64,000 nucleotides of DNA from contig NZ_VOHS01000001.1 in assembly GCF_007896845.1 (NCBI RefSeq), forward strand, positions 62,001 to 126,000. Reading direction: 5' to 3'. A program made the position numbers and the translations under genes. The DNA comes from Chitinophaga pinensis. GTDB lineage: Bacteria; Bacteroidota; Bacteroidia; Chitinophagales; Chitinophagaceae. The notes below the pieces were generated by a model, which searched no databases, had not been told where the DNA came from, and saw only the letters and a program-made list of their open reading frames with translations. This document shows, one piece after another, positions 44,400 through 53,305 of the stretch. The stretch's first letter is position 1, and every line of letters starts with the position of its first letter.

Positions 44400-46526
44400 A
44401 TGTCTCTCGAAAAATTTTCGTACGATAACCGTACCGTGAAATGGTTTGCATACGCCTGTATCGGCTGGGGGCTGATCGGTATGCTTGCCGGATTATGGGC
44501 TGCACTGGCACTCGTGCTTCCTGATCTTAATCTTGGTTATGCACCTACAACATTTGGCCGTCTCAGACCTGTTCACACCAACGCTGTCATCTTCGCTTTT
44601 GTAGGTAACGGTATATTCATGGGTGTGTATTACTCCCTCCAGCGCCTTTGTAAAGCACGAATGTTCAGCGACCTGCTGAGTAAAATTCATTTCTGGGGAT
44701 GGCAGGCTATTATCGCAGGTGGCGCTATCACACTGCTGATGGGCTGTACTACCGGTAAAGAATATGCAGAACTGGAATGGCCTTTCGATATCGCCATCAC
44801 ACTGATCTGGGTGGTTTTTGGCGCCAATATGCTCGGTACAATCCTTCGTCGTCGTGAAATGCATCTGTACGTAGCCATCTGGTTCTACATCGGTACATGG
44901 GTAGCTATCGCGATGCTGCACATTGTGAACTCTTTTGAGATGCCGGTCTCCTTCCTGAAAAGCTACTCCTGGTACGCAGGTGTACAGGATGCACTGGTAC
45001 AGTGGTGGTACGGACACAATGCCGTGGCCTTCTTCCTGACCACCCCTTATCTCGGACTGATGTACTACTTCGTGCCTAAAGCGGCCAACAGACCCGTATA
45101 TTCTTATCGCTGGTCTATTATCCACTTCTGGGCACTGATATTCATTTATATCTGGGCCGGACCTCACCACCTGCTATACACCGCATTGCCTGAATGGGCA
45201 CAATCACTGGGAACAGTATTCTCTATCATGCTGATCGCGCCTTCCTGGGGCGGTATGCTGAACGGCCTGCTGACGCTGCGTGGCGCATGGGACCGTGTAA
45301 GGGAAGATGCTATCCTTAAATTCTTCGTAGTAGCGCTGACCTGCTACGGTATGGCCACATTTGAAGGGCCGATGCTGTCACTGAAAAACGTGAACGTAAT
45401 CAGCCACTACACTGACTGGACCATTGCACACGTACACGTAGGAGCACTGGGATGGAATGGCTTCCTGACATTTGGTATCCTGTACTGGATGTTGCCTCGT
45501 CTGTTCTCCACACAACTATATTCCCGCAAATGGGCTAACACGCACTTCTGGCTGGGTACACTGGGTATTATCTTCTATGTTATTCCGCTTTACTGGGCTG
45601 CCTTCACACAGAGTATGATGTGGAAACAGTTTACACCGGAAGGACAGCTGAAATTCCAGTTCCTGGAAACCGTGGCAACCGTTGTGCCGATGTATGCGCT
45701 TCGCGGATTAGGTGGCGTACTTTATATCTCCGGTGTGATACTGATGATCTTCAACCTCGCAAAGACTGTCCGCAGCGGATCATTCATTGCCAACGAACCG
45801 GCTGAAGCAGCACCATTACCAAAAGAAGTACATACACATGGTAAATCTCACTGGCATAACTGGATTGAACGCAGACCTATACAACTGGCAGTTTTCAGTC
45901 TGATCGTAGTAGGCATAGGTGGTATACTGGAACTGATTCCTACCTTCCTCGTAAGAAGTAACATCCCTACCATCACCAGTGTAAAACCATACACACCGCT
46001 TGAATTGCACGGTCGTGATGTATACATCAGAGAAGGATGTTACACCTGTCACTCCCAGATGATCCGTCCCTTCCGTGATGAAGTGGCGCGTTACGGCGAA
46101 TATTCCAAAGCCGGTGAATTCATTTACGATCACCCGTTCCAATGGGGTTCAAAAAGAACAGGTCCGGACCTTGCAAGAATAGGAGGAAAATATCCGCACT
46201 CCTGGCATTACAACCATATGCTCGACCCCACCTCTATGTCTCCGGGTTCTATCATGCCGCAATATCCATGGTTATTTGACGAGAAGATCGACAAAGCCAA
46301 AACACCGGCAATGATCAATGCAATGCGCAAACTGGGTGTGCCTTATCCTGTAGGCTACGAAGCGAAAGCAAATACCGATATGCAGCAACAGGGGGAAGCA
46401 ATTGCAGCAACGCTGAAAAAAGATAAACTGGAAGTATCCTCAGATAAAGAAATCATCGCATTGATCGCTTATCTGCAACGTCTGGGTACAGACATCAAAT
46501 CGAATACAATCGCGGAGAAAAAATAA
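44400..46526 (+). CDS. ccoNO: Fused cbb3 oxidase subunits I and II (CcoN-CcoO)
   Basis: 708 residues, joining two subunits that are separate in proteobacteria. Residues 1-470 are CcoN: twelve helices with heme/CuB histidines in RPVHTNAVIF, WWYGHNAVAFF, AGPHHLLYTALP and IAHVHVGALGWNGF. A His-rich linker (EVHTHGKSHWHNW) leads to the CcoO part: one anchor helix (FSLIVVGIGGILELIPTF) and a c-type heme site REGCYTCHSQMIRPF, with the distal Met probably in SPGSIMPQYPW. It catalyses oxygen reduction at low oxygen with proton pumping. ccoQ and ccoP follow. Confidence 0.96.
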   Translation: MSLEKFSYDNRTVKWFAYACIGWGLIGMLAGLWAALALVLPDLNLGYAPTTFGRLRPVHTNAVIFAFVGNGIFMGVYYSLQRLCKARMFSDLLSKIHFWGWQAIIAGGAITLLMGCTTGKEYAELEWPFDIAITLIWVVFGANMLGTILRRREMHLYVAIWFYIGTWVAIAMLHIVNSFEMPVSFLKSYSWYAGVQDALVQWWYGHNAVAFFLTTPYLGLMYYFVPKAANRPVYSYRWSIIHFWALIFIYIWAGPHHLLYTALPEWAQSLGTVFSIMLIAPSWGGMLNGLLTLRGAWDRVREDAILKFFVVALTCYGMATFEGPMLSLKNVNVISHYTDWTIAHVHVGALGWNGFLTFGILYWMLPRLFSTQLYSRKWANTHFWLGTLGIIFYVIPLYWAAFTQSMMWKQFTPEGQLKFQFLETVATVVPMYALRGLGGVLYISGVILMIFNLAKTVRSGSFIANEPAEAAPLPKEVHTHGKSHWHNWIERRPIQLAVFSLIVVGIGGILELIPTFLVRSNIPTITSVKPYTPLELHGRDVYIREGCYTCHSQMIRPFRDEVARYGEYSKAGEFIYDHPFQWGSKRTGPDLARIGGKYPHSWHYNHMLDPTSMSPGSIMPQYPWLFDEKIDKAKTPAMINAMRKLGVPYPVGYEAKANTDMQQQGEAIAATLKKDKLEVSSDKEIIALIAYLQRLGTDIKSNTIAEKK

Positions 46527-46553
46527 TCTGAACAATTGTAAATCAAGCAAGAC

Positions 46554-46718
46554 ATGAAGTTTATCAACTACCTGGAATCTATCACAGGCGTAAGCATTTA
46601 TCCGCTTTCCTCCCTGGTCATCTTTACAGTATTCTTTGTATTAGCTGCATGCTGGGCATTCAAAGCAGATAAAGGCATGATAGATCATATCAGCAACATA
46701 CCTCTGGATGATCACTGA
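46554..46718 (+). CDS. ccoQ: CcoQ-like small membrane subunit
   Basis: 54 residues starting MKFINYLESITGVSIYPLSS and ending ISNIPLDDH, with one transmembrane helix (LVIFTVFFVLAACWAF) and a short charged tail. Size, topology and position between the CcoN/O gene and ccoP match CcoQ, which stabilises the oxidase. The sequence is little conserved in this family, so the call rests on context. It starts 28 bases after the ccoNO stop. Confidence 0.8.
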   Translation: MKFINYLESITGVSIYPLSSLVIFTVFFVLAACWAFKADKGMIDHISNIPLDDH

Positions 46719-46758
46719 TGACAACATGCGCATTTTACTATTCTCCAATTGCAACATT

Positions 46759-47862
46759 ATGAACAAGAAATCAATCACTATAACAAGCCTTTTCTCCCTA
46801 TGCCTGTTGAGCGCCCTTCCGGCAGCAGCACAGTACAAACCTGAGCCCCCATCAGAGCTGGGACATCCGGTTGCGATTGTGTTACTGACAGTCATCATCG
46901 GACTGCTCATCGCGATCGTAGTACTGGGAAGCGCTGTGATCAGTGCCATGGATATTTACAGAGAACGTGTGAAGAGTGAAAAAAGTAAACCGGTTGTTTC
47001 CGCTATCCTGCTCCTCGTCGGATTACTTTCTGCCAACAGCCTGTTTGCACAGGATGCAAAAGAAACGGCGGAAGCAACAGCCACTGTGGCTCCCAATATC
47101 ATCAGCGGACTTTCTGACACCTCCTTTTACCTCCTGATATCTGTGATCACATTGCAGATCATGATCATCTTCTCCCTCCTCTATACATTACGTGTACTGG
47201 TTGGTATGGAAAGGAAAAGGAAAGTAAAAGCCGCGGTTCCCGGCAAACCTGTAAAACACTGGTTTGAACGTCTTAATGACACCAGAACACTGGATGAAGC
47301 ATCAGAACAGGACGAAGATATGGGGCACGATTACGACGGTATCCGCGAACTGAACAACCCGACGCCACCATGGTGGAGATGGGGCTTCATTTGCAGTGTG
47401 GTATTTGCAGTTGTATATGTCTGGCGATTCCAGATATCTCATTCTGCTCCCACCCAATTGGAAGAACTGGCCATTGCTGAAGCAGCTGCTGCGGAAGCAA
47501 AAGAGGAATACCTGAAGAATGCGGCTAATAATATTGATGAAAACAATGTCACCCTGCTGACCGGAGCAGACGATATTGCTACCGGACAAAAACTCTTCTC
47601 GTCTAATTGTGCGCCTTGTCACGGTGCACAGGGACAAGGGATAGTAGGACCTAACCTGACCGACGATTATTGGCTGCATGGGGGAAAACTAAAAGCCGTC
47701 TTTTCTACCATCAAATATGGTGTACCTGAAAAAGGAATGAAGTCATGGAAAGATGATTTCTCACCGAAACAACTGGCACAACTGGCCAGCTATATCAAAA
47801 GCATTCATGGTTCCAATCCTCCTGATCCAAAAGAAGCACAAGGCGCATTGGAAAAAGAATAA
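46759..47862 (+). CDS. ccoP: Cbb3 oxidase subunit III (CcoP), monoheme form
   Basis: 367 residues from the ATG at 46759, giving a signal-like N-terminus (ITITSLFSLCLLSALPAAAQ); ATGs at 46708 and 46726 are alternatives. Three further hydrophobic segments follow (AIVLLTVIIGLLIAIVVLG; VVSAILLLVGLLSANSLF; YLLISVITLQIMIIFSLL), then the CcoP anchor (PPWWRWGFICSVVFAVVYVW). Only one heme-c motif is present, NCAPCHGAQGQG (Cys284, Cys287, His288), whereas proteobacterial CcoP has two. CcoP passes electrons from soluble cytochrome c to CcoO. The extra N-terminal membrane region is typical of Bacteroidota forms. Confidence 0.93.
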   Translation: MNKKSITITSLFSLCLLSALPAAAQYKPEPPSELGHPVAIVLLTVIIGLLIAIVVLGSAVISAMDIYRERVKSEKSKPVVSAILLLVGLLSANSLFAQDAKETAEATATVAPNIISGLSDTSFYLLISVITLQIMIIFSLLYTLRVLVGMERKRKVKAAVPGKPVKHWFERLNDTRTLDEASEQDEDMGHDYDGIRELNNPTPPWWRWGFICSVVFAVVYVWRFQISHSAPTQLEELAIAEAAAAEAKEEYLKNAANNIDENNVTLLTGADDIATGQKLFSSNCAPCHGAQGQGIVGPNLTDDYWLHGGKLKAVFSTIKYGVPEKGMKSWKDDFSPKQLAQLASYIKSIHGSNPPDPKEAQGALEKE

Positions 47863-47877
47863 GAAAAAGCATTTGTG

Positions 47878-49260
47878 ATGGAAGAAACGTTCAGAGATAG
47901 CATCGCTACCGTTGACAGACAGGGAAAAAGAAGCTGGATATTCAGCCAGCAACCGAAAGGAAAATTTTATAACGCAAGGAGTGTGCTGAGCTTCCTTTAT
48001 TTTCTTGCGTTTTTTGCCGGACCGTTCATTCAGTTGAACGGCCGGCCCCTGTTTTTATTCAATGTTGTAGAAGGTAAGTTCATCCTGTTTGGCGCCATAT
48101 TCTGGCCACAGGATTTTTTCATTTTCGGTCTGGCCATGGTGGCTTTTATTCTGTTTATTGTATTATTTACCATGGCCTTTGGCCGCCTGTTCTGCGGATG
48201 GGCATGCCCGCAAACCATTTTTATGGAAATGCTGTTCCGCAGAATAGAATACTGGGTCGAAGGGGATGCTGCAGCACAGAAGATGCTGCGACAAGCGCCC
48301 TGGAATACCGATAAAATAATAAAGAAAACAAGCAAACATATCCTCTTTTACCTCCTGTCTTTCCTGATTGCCAATACCTTCCTGGCTTATATCATTGGTA
48401 TTAAAAGTCTGACAGCAATCATCACCGGACCGGTAGCTGAACATACCGGCGGACTGGCAACCATGGTCATTTTTGCAGGTGTGTTTTATAGTGTGTTTGC
48501 CTTCTTCAGAGAGCAGGTATGTACGATCGTATGTCCATACGGACGCTTACAGGGTGTATTACTGGACAGAGATTCTGTGGTAGTCGCCTATGATTACACC
48601 AGAGGTGAACCCCGTGGACATTTCAAAAAGAATGCAGATAACAACCTCGGCGATTGTATTGATTGTAATCAATGCGTGAAGGTCTGTCCGACTGGCATCG
48701 ACATCCGCAACGGTACACAGCTCGAGTGTGTCAATTGTACGGCCTGCATAGACGCCTGTAATTTCATGATGGAAAAAACCGGTCGTCCATTGGACCTGAT
48801 CCGTTATGCATCTGAAAATGGTATCGCCAACAAACAGCCCTTACGCTTTACTCCTCGTCTGAAGATCTATACTTCGATACTGGTCATTCTACTGACGGCC
48901 ATCACGTGGATGTTAGCCAGCCGCAAACCTGTCAGCGGTACAATTATCCGGACTGCAGGTATGTTATATCAGGAAAGAGGGGTTGACAGTATCTCTAATC
49001 TCTACCGGATCAAGCTTGTCAACAAAACGACCGCTGATATTCCTCTGACGCTCAGATTGGAAGATATATCCGGTAAAATAGAACTGCTGGGCCACCCACA
49101 GATACTTGTAAAAGAAGAAGACCAAGGTGAAGGTATTTTTTTTGTGATACTGCCTCGCACAGCCATCAGCAAACGTAAAACACCTCTTCGCATCTCTCTT
49201 TACGAAGGAGATAAAAAGACCGGTACACTAAATACAACTTTTCTGGGACCGGCCAGATAA
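47878..49260 (+). CDS. ccoG: Cbb3 oxidase accessory protein CcoG (ferredoxin-like)
   Basis: 460 residues from the ATG at 47878 (GTG one codon earlier). Membrane helices surround two 4Fe-4S binding motifs, CIDCNQCVKVCPTGIDI and CVNCTACIDACNFMM. An upstream conserved segment (RLFCGWACPQTIFMEMLFRRIEYW) and the C-terminal Ig-like FixG domain (residues 350-460) are present. CcoG has been shown in Rhodobacter to reduce Cu(II) to Cu(I) for cbb3 assembly, which suits its place beside ccoI and ccoS. It begins 15 bases after ccoP. Confidence 0.95.
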   Translation: MEETFRDSIATVDRQGKRSWIFSQQPKGKFYNARSVLSFLYFLAFFAGPFIQLNGRPLFLFNVVEGKFILFGAIFWPQDFFIFGLAMVAFILFIVLFTMAFGRLFCGWACPQTIFMEMLFRRIEYWVEGDAAAQKMLRQAPWNTDKIIKKTSKHILFYLLSFLIANTFLAYIIGIKSLTAIITGPVAEHTGGLATMVIFAGVFYSVFAFFREQVCTIVCPYGRLQGVLLDRDSVVVAYDYTRGEPRGHFKKNADNNLGDCIDCNQCVKVCPTGIDIRNGTQLECVNCTACIDACNFMMEKTGRPLDLIRYASENGIANKQPLRFTPRLKIYTSILVILLTAITWMLASRKPVSGTIIRTAGMLYQERGVDSISNLYRIKLVNKTTADIPLTLRLEDISGKIELLGHPQILVKEEDQGEGIFFVILPRTAISKRKTPLRISLYEGDKKTGTLNTTFLGPAR

Positions 49261-49285
49261 CTCACAACTGATAAAATTTACAGTC

Positions 49286-49723
49286 ATGAACTGGGGTCAT
49301 AAAATCATCATTGTATTCATACTCTTTGCAGCGGGCATTCTTACCCTTGTAACCAAAAGTATGCATACACGCATCGACATGGTCACTCCCGACTACTATG
49401 CAGCAGAACTGAAATACCAACAGGTGATCGATGGCAGGAGAGAGGCGGCATCTCTTTCCGCCCCTGTCAGCATCAATCAGTCTGTGCAATCTGTAGGGGT
49501 ACTTTTCCCTGCAGAAATGCACGGCGTAGCCCTGAAAGGCACCGTATTGTTCTACCGTGCCTCCGATTCCCGTCAGGATGTTTCTGTGCCACTTAAAACA
49601 GACGAAAACGGACTGATGCTGATCAGTAAAAGAAGTTTTCAGAAAGGAAACTACTGGGTACAGTTACAATGGGAAGCTGGTGGTAAAAACTACTTCCAGG
49701 AGCACTTAATCACCGTCAACTAA
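49286..49723 (+). CDS. ccoH: CcoH/FixH family assembly protein
   Basis: 145 residues. One N-terminal membrane anchor (IIIVFILFAAGILTLVTKSM) is followed by DMVTPDYYAAELKYQQVIDGRREA, the characteristic FixH region, and a periplasmic beta domain (VLFYRASDSRQDVSVPLKTDENG...NYWVQLQWEAGGKNYFQE). FixH/CcoH is a stable interactor of the cbb3 oxidase needed for its assembly. It lies 25 bases after ccoG and 6 bases before the next gene. Confidence 0.9.
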   Translation: MNWGHKIIIVFILFAAGILTLVTKSMHTRIDMVTPDYYAAELKYQQVIDGRREAASLSAPVSINQSVQSVGVLFPAEMHGVALKGTVLFYRASDSRQDVSVPLKTDENGLMLISKRSFQKGNYWVQLQWEAGGKNYFQEHLITVN

Positions 49724-49729
49724 CAGCGC

Positions 49730-50446
49730 ATGTTCCTGACATTGTTATACGCCTTATCCATGGGTTTTATCGGCAGTTTCCACTGTATCGGGATGTGTGG
49801 GCCTATTGCCCTCACCTTACCTGTACAGCATCTGGATGGTGTACATAAACAAATAGGCATTCTTTTATACAATGCCGGCAGGATCACTGCATATACTATT
49901 CCGGGTACCATCGCCGGATGGCTTGGACGACAATTCTTTCTGGGAGGGTTACAGCAATGGTTGTCAGTGACGCTCGGATGTGGTATACTGGTGTTTATCT
50001 TATGCCGCTATGTCCTGAATAAGGTGCATATCCGGATGAATACCAGTTTTTATGATCGCCACATCAAAAAAATGCTGGGCAATCTCCTGCGGCGCAGGCA
50101 ATTACGTACGCTGTATGGGATCGGCTTCCTGAATGGGCTTTTACCCTGCGGACTTGTGTGGTTTGCAGTTACCGGCGCCATTGCCACCGGCAGCTACGTA
50201 CAGGGCGCCCTGTTCATGATGGCTTTCGGATTGGGTACCTTACCCGCAATGATCGCCATTACCTGGTGCAACGATCTTATCAGTATCAACTTTCGTAACC
50301 GTTTACGTCGCTGCATACCTTATGCAATGACCGTCATGGCACTCCTCCTGATCATGCGCGGACTTAATCTCAACATTCCTTACGTCAGTCCGGTATTACC
50401 TGCTCCCAACGAAAAGGTAATGCAACACTGTTATAAACCTTCCTGA
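49730..50446 (+). CDS. TauE/SafE (DsbD_2-like) membrane protein of the cbb3 locus
   Basis: 238 residues, about six transmembrane helices. The opening LYALSMGFIGSFHCIGMCGPIALTLP, with its HC..MC pattern, is characteristic of a DsbD-related transmembrane family often labelled sulfite exporter TauE/SafE or, when in cco operons, a copper-handling assembly factor. LNGLLPCGLVWFAVTGAIATG is the second conserved Cys-containing segment. Its place after ccoH and directly before hemN supports a part in metal or electron supply to the oxidase. The substrate is unproven. Confidence 0.88.
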   Translation: MFLTLLYALSMGFIGSFHCIGMCGPIALTLPVQHLDGVHKQIGILLYNAGRITAYTIPGTIAGWLGRQFFLGGLQQWLSVTLGCGILVFILCRYVLNKVHIRMNTSFYDRHIKKMLGNLLRRRQLRTLYGIGFLNGLLPCGLVWFAVTGAIATGSYVQGALFMMAFGLGTLPAMIAITWCNDLISINFRNRLRRCIPYAMTVMALLLIMRGLNLNIPYVSPVLPAPNEKVMQHCYKPS

Positions 50447-50447
50447 T

Positions 50448-51806
50448 ATGCAACTCATCAGAAAATATAATACCGCTGCCCCCCGCTATACCAGTTATCC
50501 GACAGTACCATACTGGGATGAATCCATTTTCGATACCGATAGCTGGAAGCAGGCTTTGCTGCAATCCTTTCGCGCCACAAATGATACAGAAGGAATCAGT
50601 ATCTATATTCACCTGCCTTATTGTGAACAGTTGTGTACATACTGTGGCTGCAATAAGCACATTACAGTCAATCATGGGGTAGAAGCGCCTTATATTGCGT
50701 CTCTGCTGAAGGAATGGTCATTATACCTCCAATTGTTCAAACAACGGCCACGTATCAGGGAAATACATCTCGGTGGAGGCACCCCAACATTCTTTAGTCC
50801 CGAAAGTCTTCATCAGTTGTTATCACACCTTTATCTGCAGGCGGATCTGCTACCCGATGCAACACTCAGCTTTGAAGGACATCCGAATAATACCACCACG
50901 GCACACATGCTTACGCTCTATAATCTCGGCTTCCGCCGTATGAGCCTCGGTATTCAGGATTTTGACCTGCGGGTACAGGATATCATCAACCGTATACAAC
51001 CTTATGAGACAGTGGAACGCGTAACTGCTACTGCCAGAGAGATCGGTTATACATCCATCAACTATGACCTTGTATATGGATTACCACTCCAGACTATCAC
51101 CAGCGTAAAAGATACTATCAGCAAAGTCATGCAGCTGCGGCCTGATAGAATATCTTTCTATAGCTATGCACACGTTCCCTGGGTGAAAGGTGTCGGACAA
51201 AGGCGATATGCTGAAGAGGATCTCCCTAAGGACGAAGAGAAAAGAGCGCTCTATGAACTGGGTAAAACAATGTTTGCTGAAAGCGGTTATACAGAGATTG
51301 GTATGGACCATTTTGCCCTGCCACACGACAGCTTATACCATGCCTGCAATCAGGGTTCACTACACAGAAACTTTATGGGTTATACCGATCACCACACCTC
51401 TCTGATGATAGGACTGGGTGCATCTTCCATAGGAGACAGCTGGTATGCATACGCACAGAATGAAAAGAAGATCACTACCTGGCAACAACTGGTCAACAGT
51501 GGTCAGTTTCCTGTTGTAAGAGGACATATTCTCAATACAGAAGATCTGCTCCTTCGTCGTCATATCCACGCACTCATGTGTGGGTTGGGTACCCGCTGGA
51601 CACCTGACAACAACGATAACAGCGTAGTTGAAGAAAGTCTGCAAAGGCTTACTGAGCTTGAGAAAGACGGATTGGTAGATATACAGTCCGGTAACGTCAC
51701 AGTCACTGAAAAAGGCAGACCATTTATACGCAACATCTGTATGGCTTTTGATGCCCGCCTGTGGAGAAAGTTGCCGCAATCCCAACTGTTCAGCAATGCA
51801 ATCTGA
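50448..51806 (+). CDS. hemN: Oxygen-independent coproporphyrinogen III oxidase
   Basis: 452 residues, the length of true HemN rather than the shorter HemW-like proteins. The radical-SAM cluster motif is YIHLPYCEQLCTYCGCNK (CxxxCxxC), followed by IHLGGGTPTFFSPE, SFEGHPNNTT, and MSLGIQDFDLRVQ. The C-terminal HemN domain (LRRHIHALMCGLGTRW; EKDGLVDIQSGNVTVTEKGRPFIRN) is present. It makes protoporphyrinogen IX without oxygen, supplying heme for the adjacent oxidase under low oxygen. It starts 1 base after the preceding stop, so it is within the cco operon. Confidence 0.96.
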   Translation: MQLIRKYNTAAPRYTSYPTVPYWDESIFDTDSWKQALLQSFRATNDTEGISIYIHLPYCEQLCTYCGCNKHITVNHGVEAPYIASLLKEWSLYLQLFKQRPRIREIHLGGGTPTFFSPESLHQLLSHLYLQADLLPDATLSFEGHPNNTTTAHMLTLYNLGFRRMSLGIQDFDLRVQDIINRIQPYETVERVTATAREIGYTSINYDLVYGLPLQTITSVKDTISKVMQLRPDRISFYSYAHVPWVKGVGQRRYAEEDLPKDEEKRALYELGKTMFAESGYTEIGMDHFALPHDSLYHACNQGSLHRNFMGYTDHHTSLMIGLGASSIGDSWYAYAQNEKKITTWQQLVNSGQFPVVRGHILNTEDLLLRRHIHALMCGLGTRWTPDNNDNSVVEESLQRLTELEKDGLVDIQSGNVTVTEKGRPFIRNICMAFDARLWRKLPQSQLFSNAI

Positions 51807-52018
51807 TACTTCTTTCACTTATTTACCTCATTCTTATCACTTTATAAGCAACAGTATCCTCTCATCCAAATACGGGATACTTTTTCCAAAAAATGGAATT
51901 TCTAAACAACAGATATGACGCACGATAAAAACAACTTAGCTCTGCTTATTGAAGAGAAGAAAAAACTATAATGATGATCGGCGAAAATGCTTGTGGGGCG
52001 TGGATTCTAGCGGGCATT

Positions 52019-52056
52019 AAAAAAGTCTGACCGTGTTTACAATCAGACTTTCTTGT
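52019..52056 (+). terminator. Probable terminator downstream of hemN
   Basis: AAAGTCTGA / TCAGACTTT (9 bp, loop of 12) is preceded by an A run and followed by CTTGTT. It lies about 215 bases past the hemN stop. Confidence 0.6.
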
Positions 52057-52148
52057 TATGTGAATGGGTTAGTAAGTACAGGGAACAAAAATTCCCTACA
52101 CAATATTAAAAAGAATTTCATCACAAAAGAAAAAAATTGCAAACTTTT

Positions 52149-52179
52149 TTATTCACACCACTAAAAAAAGTGTGGATAA
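52149..52179. promoter_or_regulatory. Two convergent consensus DnaA boxes
   Basis: TTATTCACA (52149-52157, + strand) and TTATCCACA (52171-52179, minus strand, seen as TGTGGATAA) both fit the TTATNCACA consensus. They face each other 13 bases apart beside AT-rich DNA. They could belong to a replication origin or to a DnaA-controlled site. Gene content nearby does not include dnaA, which is often distant from oriC in this phylum. Confidence 0.5.
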
Positions 52180-52262
52180 CAACAGTTACAAAGAAGCGTT
52201 AAAACTTCGTCTCTCATCTTCATGAAACCACAACGTGTGAACAATAATATCGGATTCTCTAC

Positions 52263-52270
52263 TACCTTTG
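52263..52270 (+). promoter_or_regulatory. -7 element TACCTTTG before the LpxD-like gene
   Basis: Exact TAnnTTTG match 21 bases before the ATG at 52292. No clear -33 TTG. Confidence 0.5.
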
Positions 52271-52291
52271 CCTTACTAAACAACAGAAAAC

Positions 52292-53236
52292 ATGAAGTTT
52301 AACGAACCGATCGCGGTAACGGAAATAGCAGCATTCATAGGCGCTACGCTGGAAGGCGACGAGAAACTGATGGCCACCGGCATCAACGAAATACATAAGG
52401 TTGAACCAGGTGACATCTCTTTCGTGGATTTCGAAAAGTACTATGATGCCTGTCTGCGTTCTGCGGCGACGATTATCATCATCAATAAAAAAGTTACTTG
52501 CCCTCCGGGTAAAGTGTTACTGATAACAGACGATCCATTCAGCGCTTATGTGAAACTGGTTAAACGTTTCCGACCATTCCAACCTGCCACCAGTCCCATC
52601 AGCGATACCGCTGTAATAGGCGAGGGCACTATCATACAGCCGAATGTTTTCATCGGTAATAATGTTACCATCGGTACCAACTGCATCATCCATCCGAACG
52701 TAACTATTTACGACAACTCCATCATCGGTAACAATGTGATCATACATGCCGGCAGCGTGATTGGAGCTGATGCTTTTTATTTCAAGAAAAGAGCAAACAG
52801 AGAGGTGATGTACGACAAACTGGAAAGCTGTGGAAGAGTGATTATCGAAGATGATGTGGAGATTGGCGCAAGCTGTACGATAGACAAAGGGGTGAGTGGC
52901 GATACCATCATCGGTCGTGGCACAAAATTCGATAACATGATCCATATAGGACATGGTACGGTGATCGGCCGTAACTGTCTCTTCGCTGGTCAGGTAGGTG
53001 TAGGCGGTAAAGCACACATCGAAGACAACGTAATACTCTGGGGTCAGGTCGGCGTATCCAAAGACCTTACCATTGGTAAAGGTGCTATTGTGCTTGCACA
53101 AAGCGGTGTTCCATCTTCTCTCGAAGGAGGTAAGACTTACTTTGGTTCACCTGTAGAAGATGCCCGTACCAAAATGAAAGAACTCTCCTGGATCAAACGT
53201 ATCCCTGAGATCTGGCAGAAGCTCGGTGGCAATTAA
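52292..53236 (+). CDS. LpxD-like acyltransferase (left-handed beta-helix)
   Basis: 314 residues, somewhat shorter than E. coli LpxD (341). The N-terminal uridine-binding-like domain (VTEIAAFIGATLEGDEKLMATG; GDISFVDFEKYYDACLRSAAT) is followed by hexapeptide repeats of a left-handed beta helix from residue 105 (ISDTAVIGEGTIIQPNVFIG...) with the region around the expected catalytic His, DNMIHIGHGTVIG. LpxD adds the N-linked hydroxyacyl chain in lipid A synthesis. Bacteroidota often carry a second LpxD-like paralogue, and this shorter form may be that one, so no symbol is given. Confidence 0.88.
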   Translation: MKFNEPIAVTEIAAFIGATLEGDEKLMATGINEIHKVEPGDISFVDFEKYYDACLRSAATIIIINKKVTCPPGKVLLITDDPFSAYVKLVKRFRPFQPATSPISDTAVIGEGTIIQPNVFIGNNVTIGTNCIIHPNVTIYDNSIIGNNVIIHAGSVIGADAFYFKKRANREVMYDKLESCGRVIIEDDVEIGASCTIDKGVSGDTIIGRGTKFDNMIHIGHGTVIGRNCLFAGQVGVGGKAHIEDNVILWGQVGVSKDLTIGKGAIVLAQSGVPSSLEGGKTYFGSPVEDARTKMKELSWIKRIPEIWQKLGGN

Positions 53237-53251
53237 TATTCTCTATAAAAG

Positions 53252-53287
53252 AGGCTTCATGCAGACACAACGCATGAAGCCTTTTTG
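53252..53287 (+). terminator. Terminator after the LpxD-like gene
   Basis: AGGCTTCATGC / GCATGAAGCCT (11 bp, nine-base loop) followed by TTTTTG. Confidence 0.92.
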
Positions 53288-53305
53288 TTTGTTTAAGCAA
53301 GACAT

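Larger units (their letters stand above)
51807..52291. other. 485-base AT-rich gap with DnaA-box-like sites
   Basis: No credible gene; two tiny ORFs (51915-51971 and 51971-52030) lack support. Noted elements are a hairpin at 52022-52051, AT-rich DNA at 52090-52170, and the DnaA-box-like sites listed separately at 52149 and 52171. A third near-match (TGTGAACAA, 52236-52244, one mismatch on the minus strand) and a -7 element for the next gene lie further right. Confidence 0.6.

Noticed and set aside
51915..52030. Two mini-ORFs (about 18 residues each) in the gap after hemN
   Set aside because: No homology, signal or initiation context; expected by chance in AT-rich DNA.
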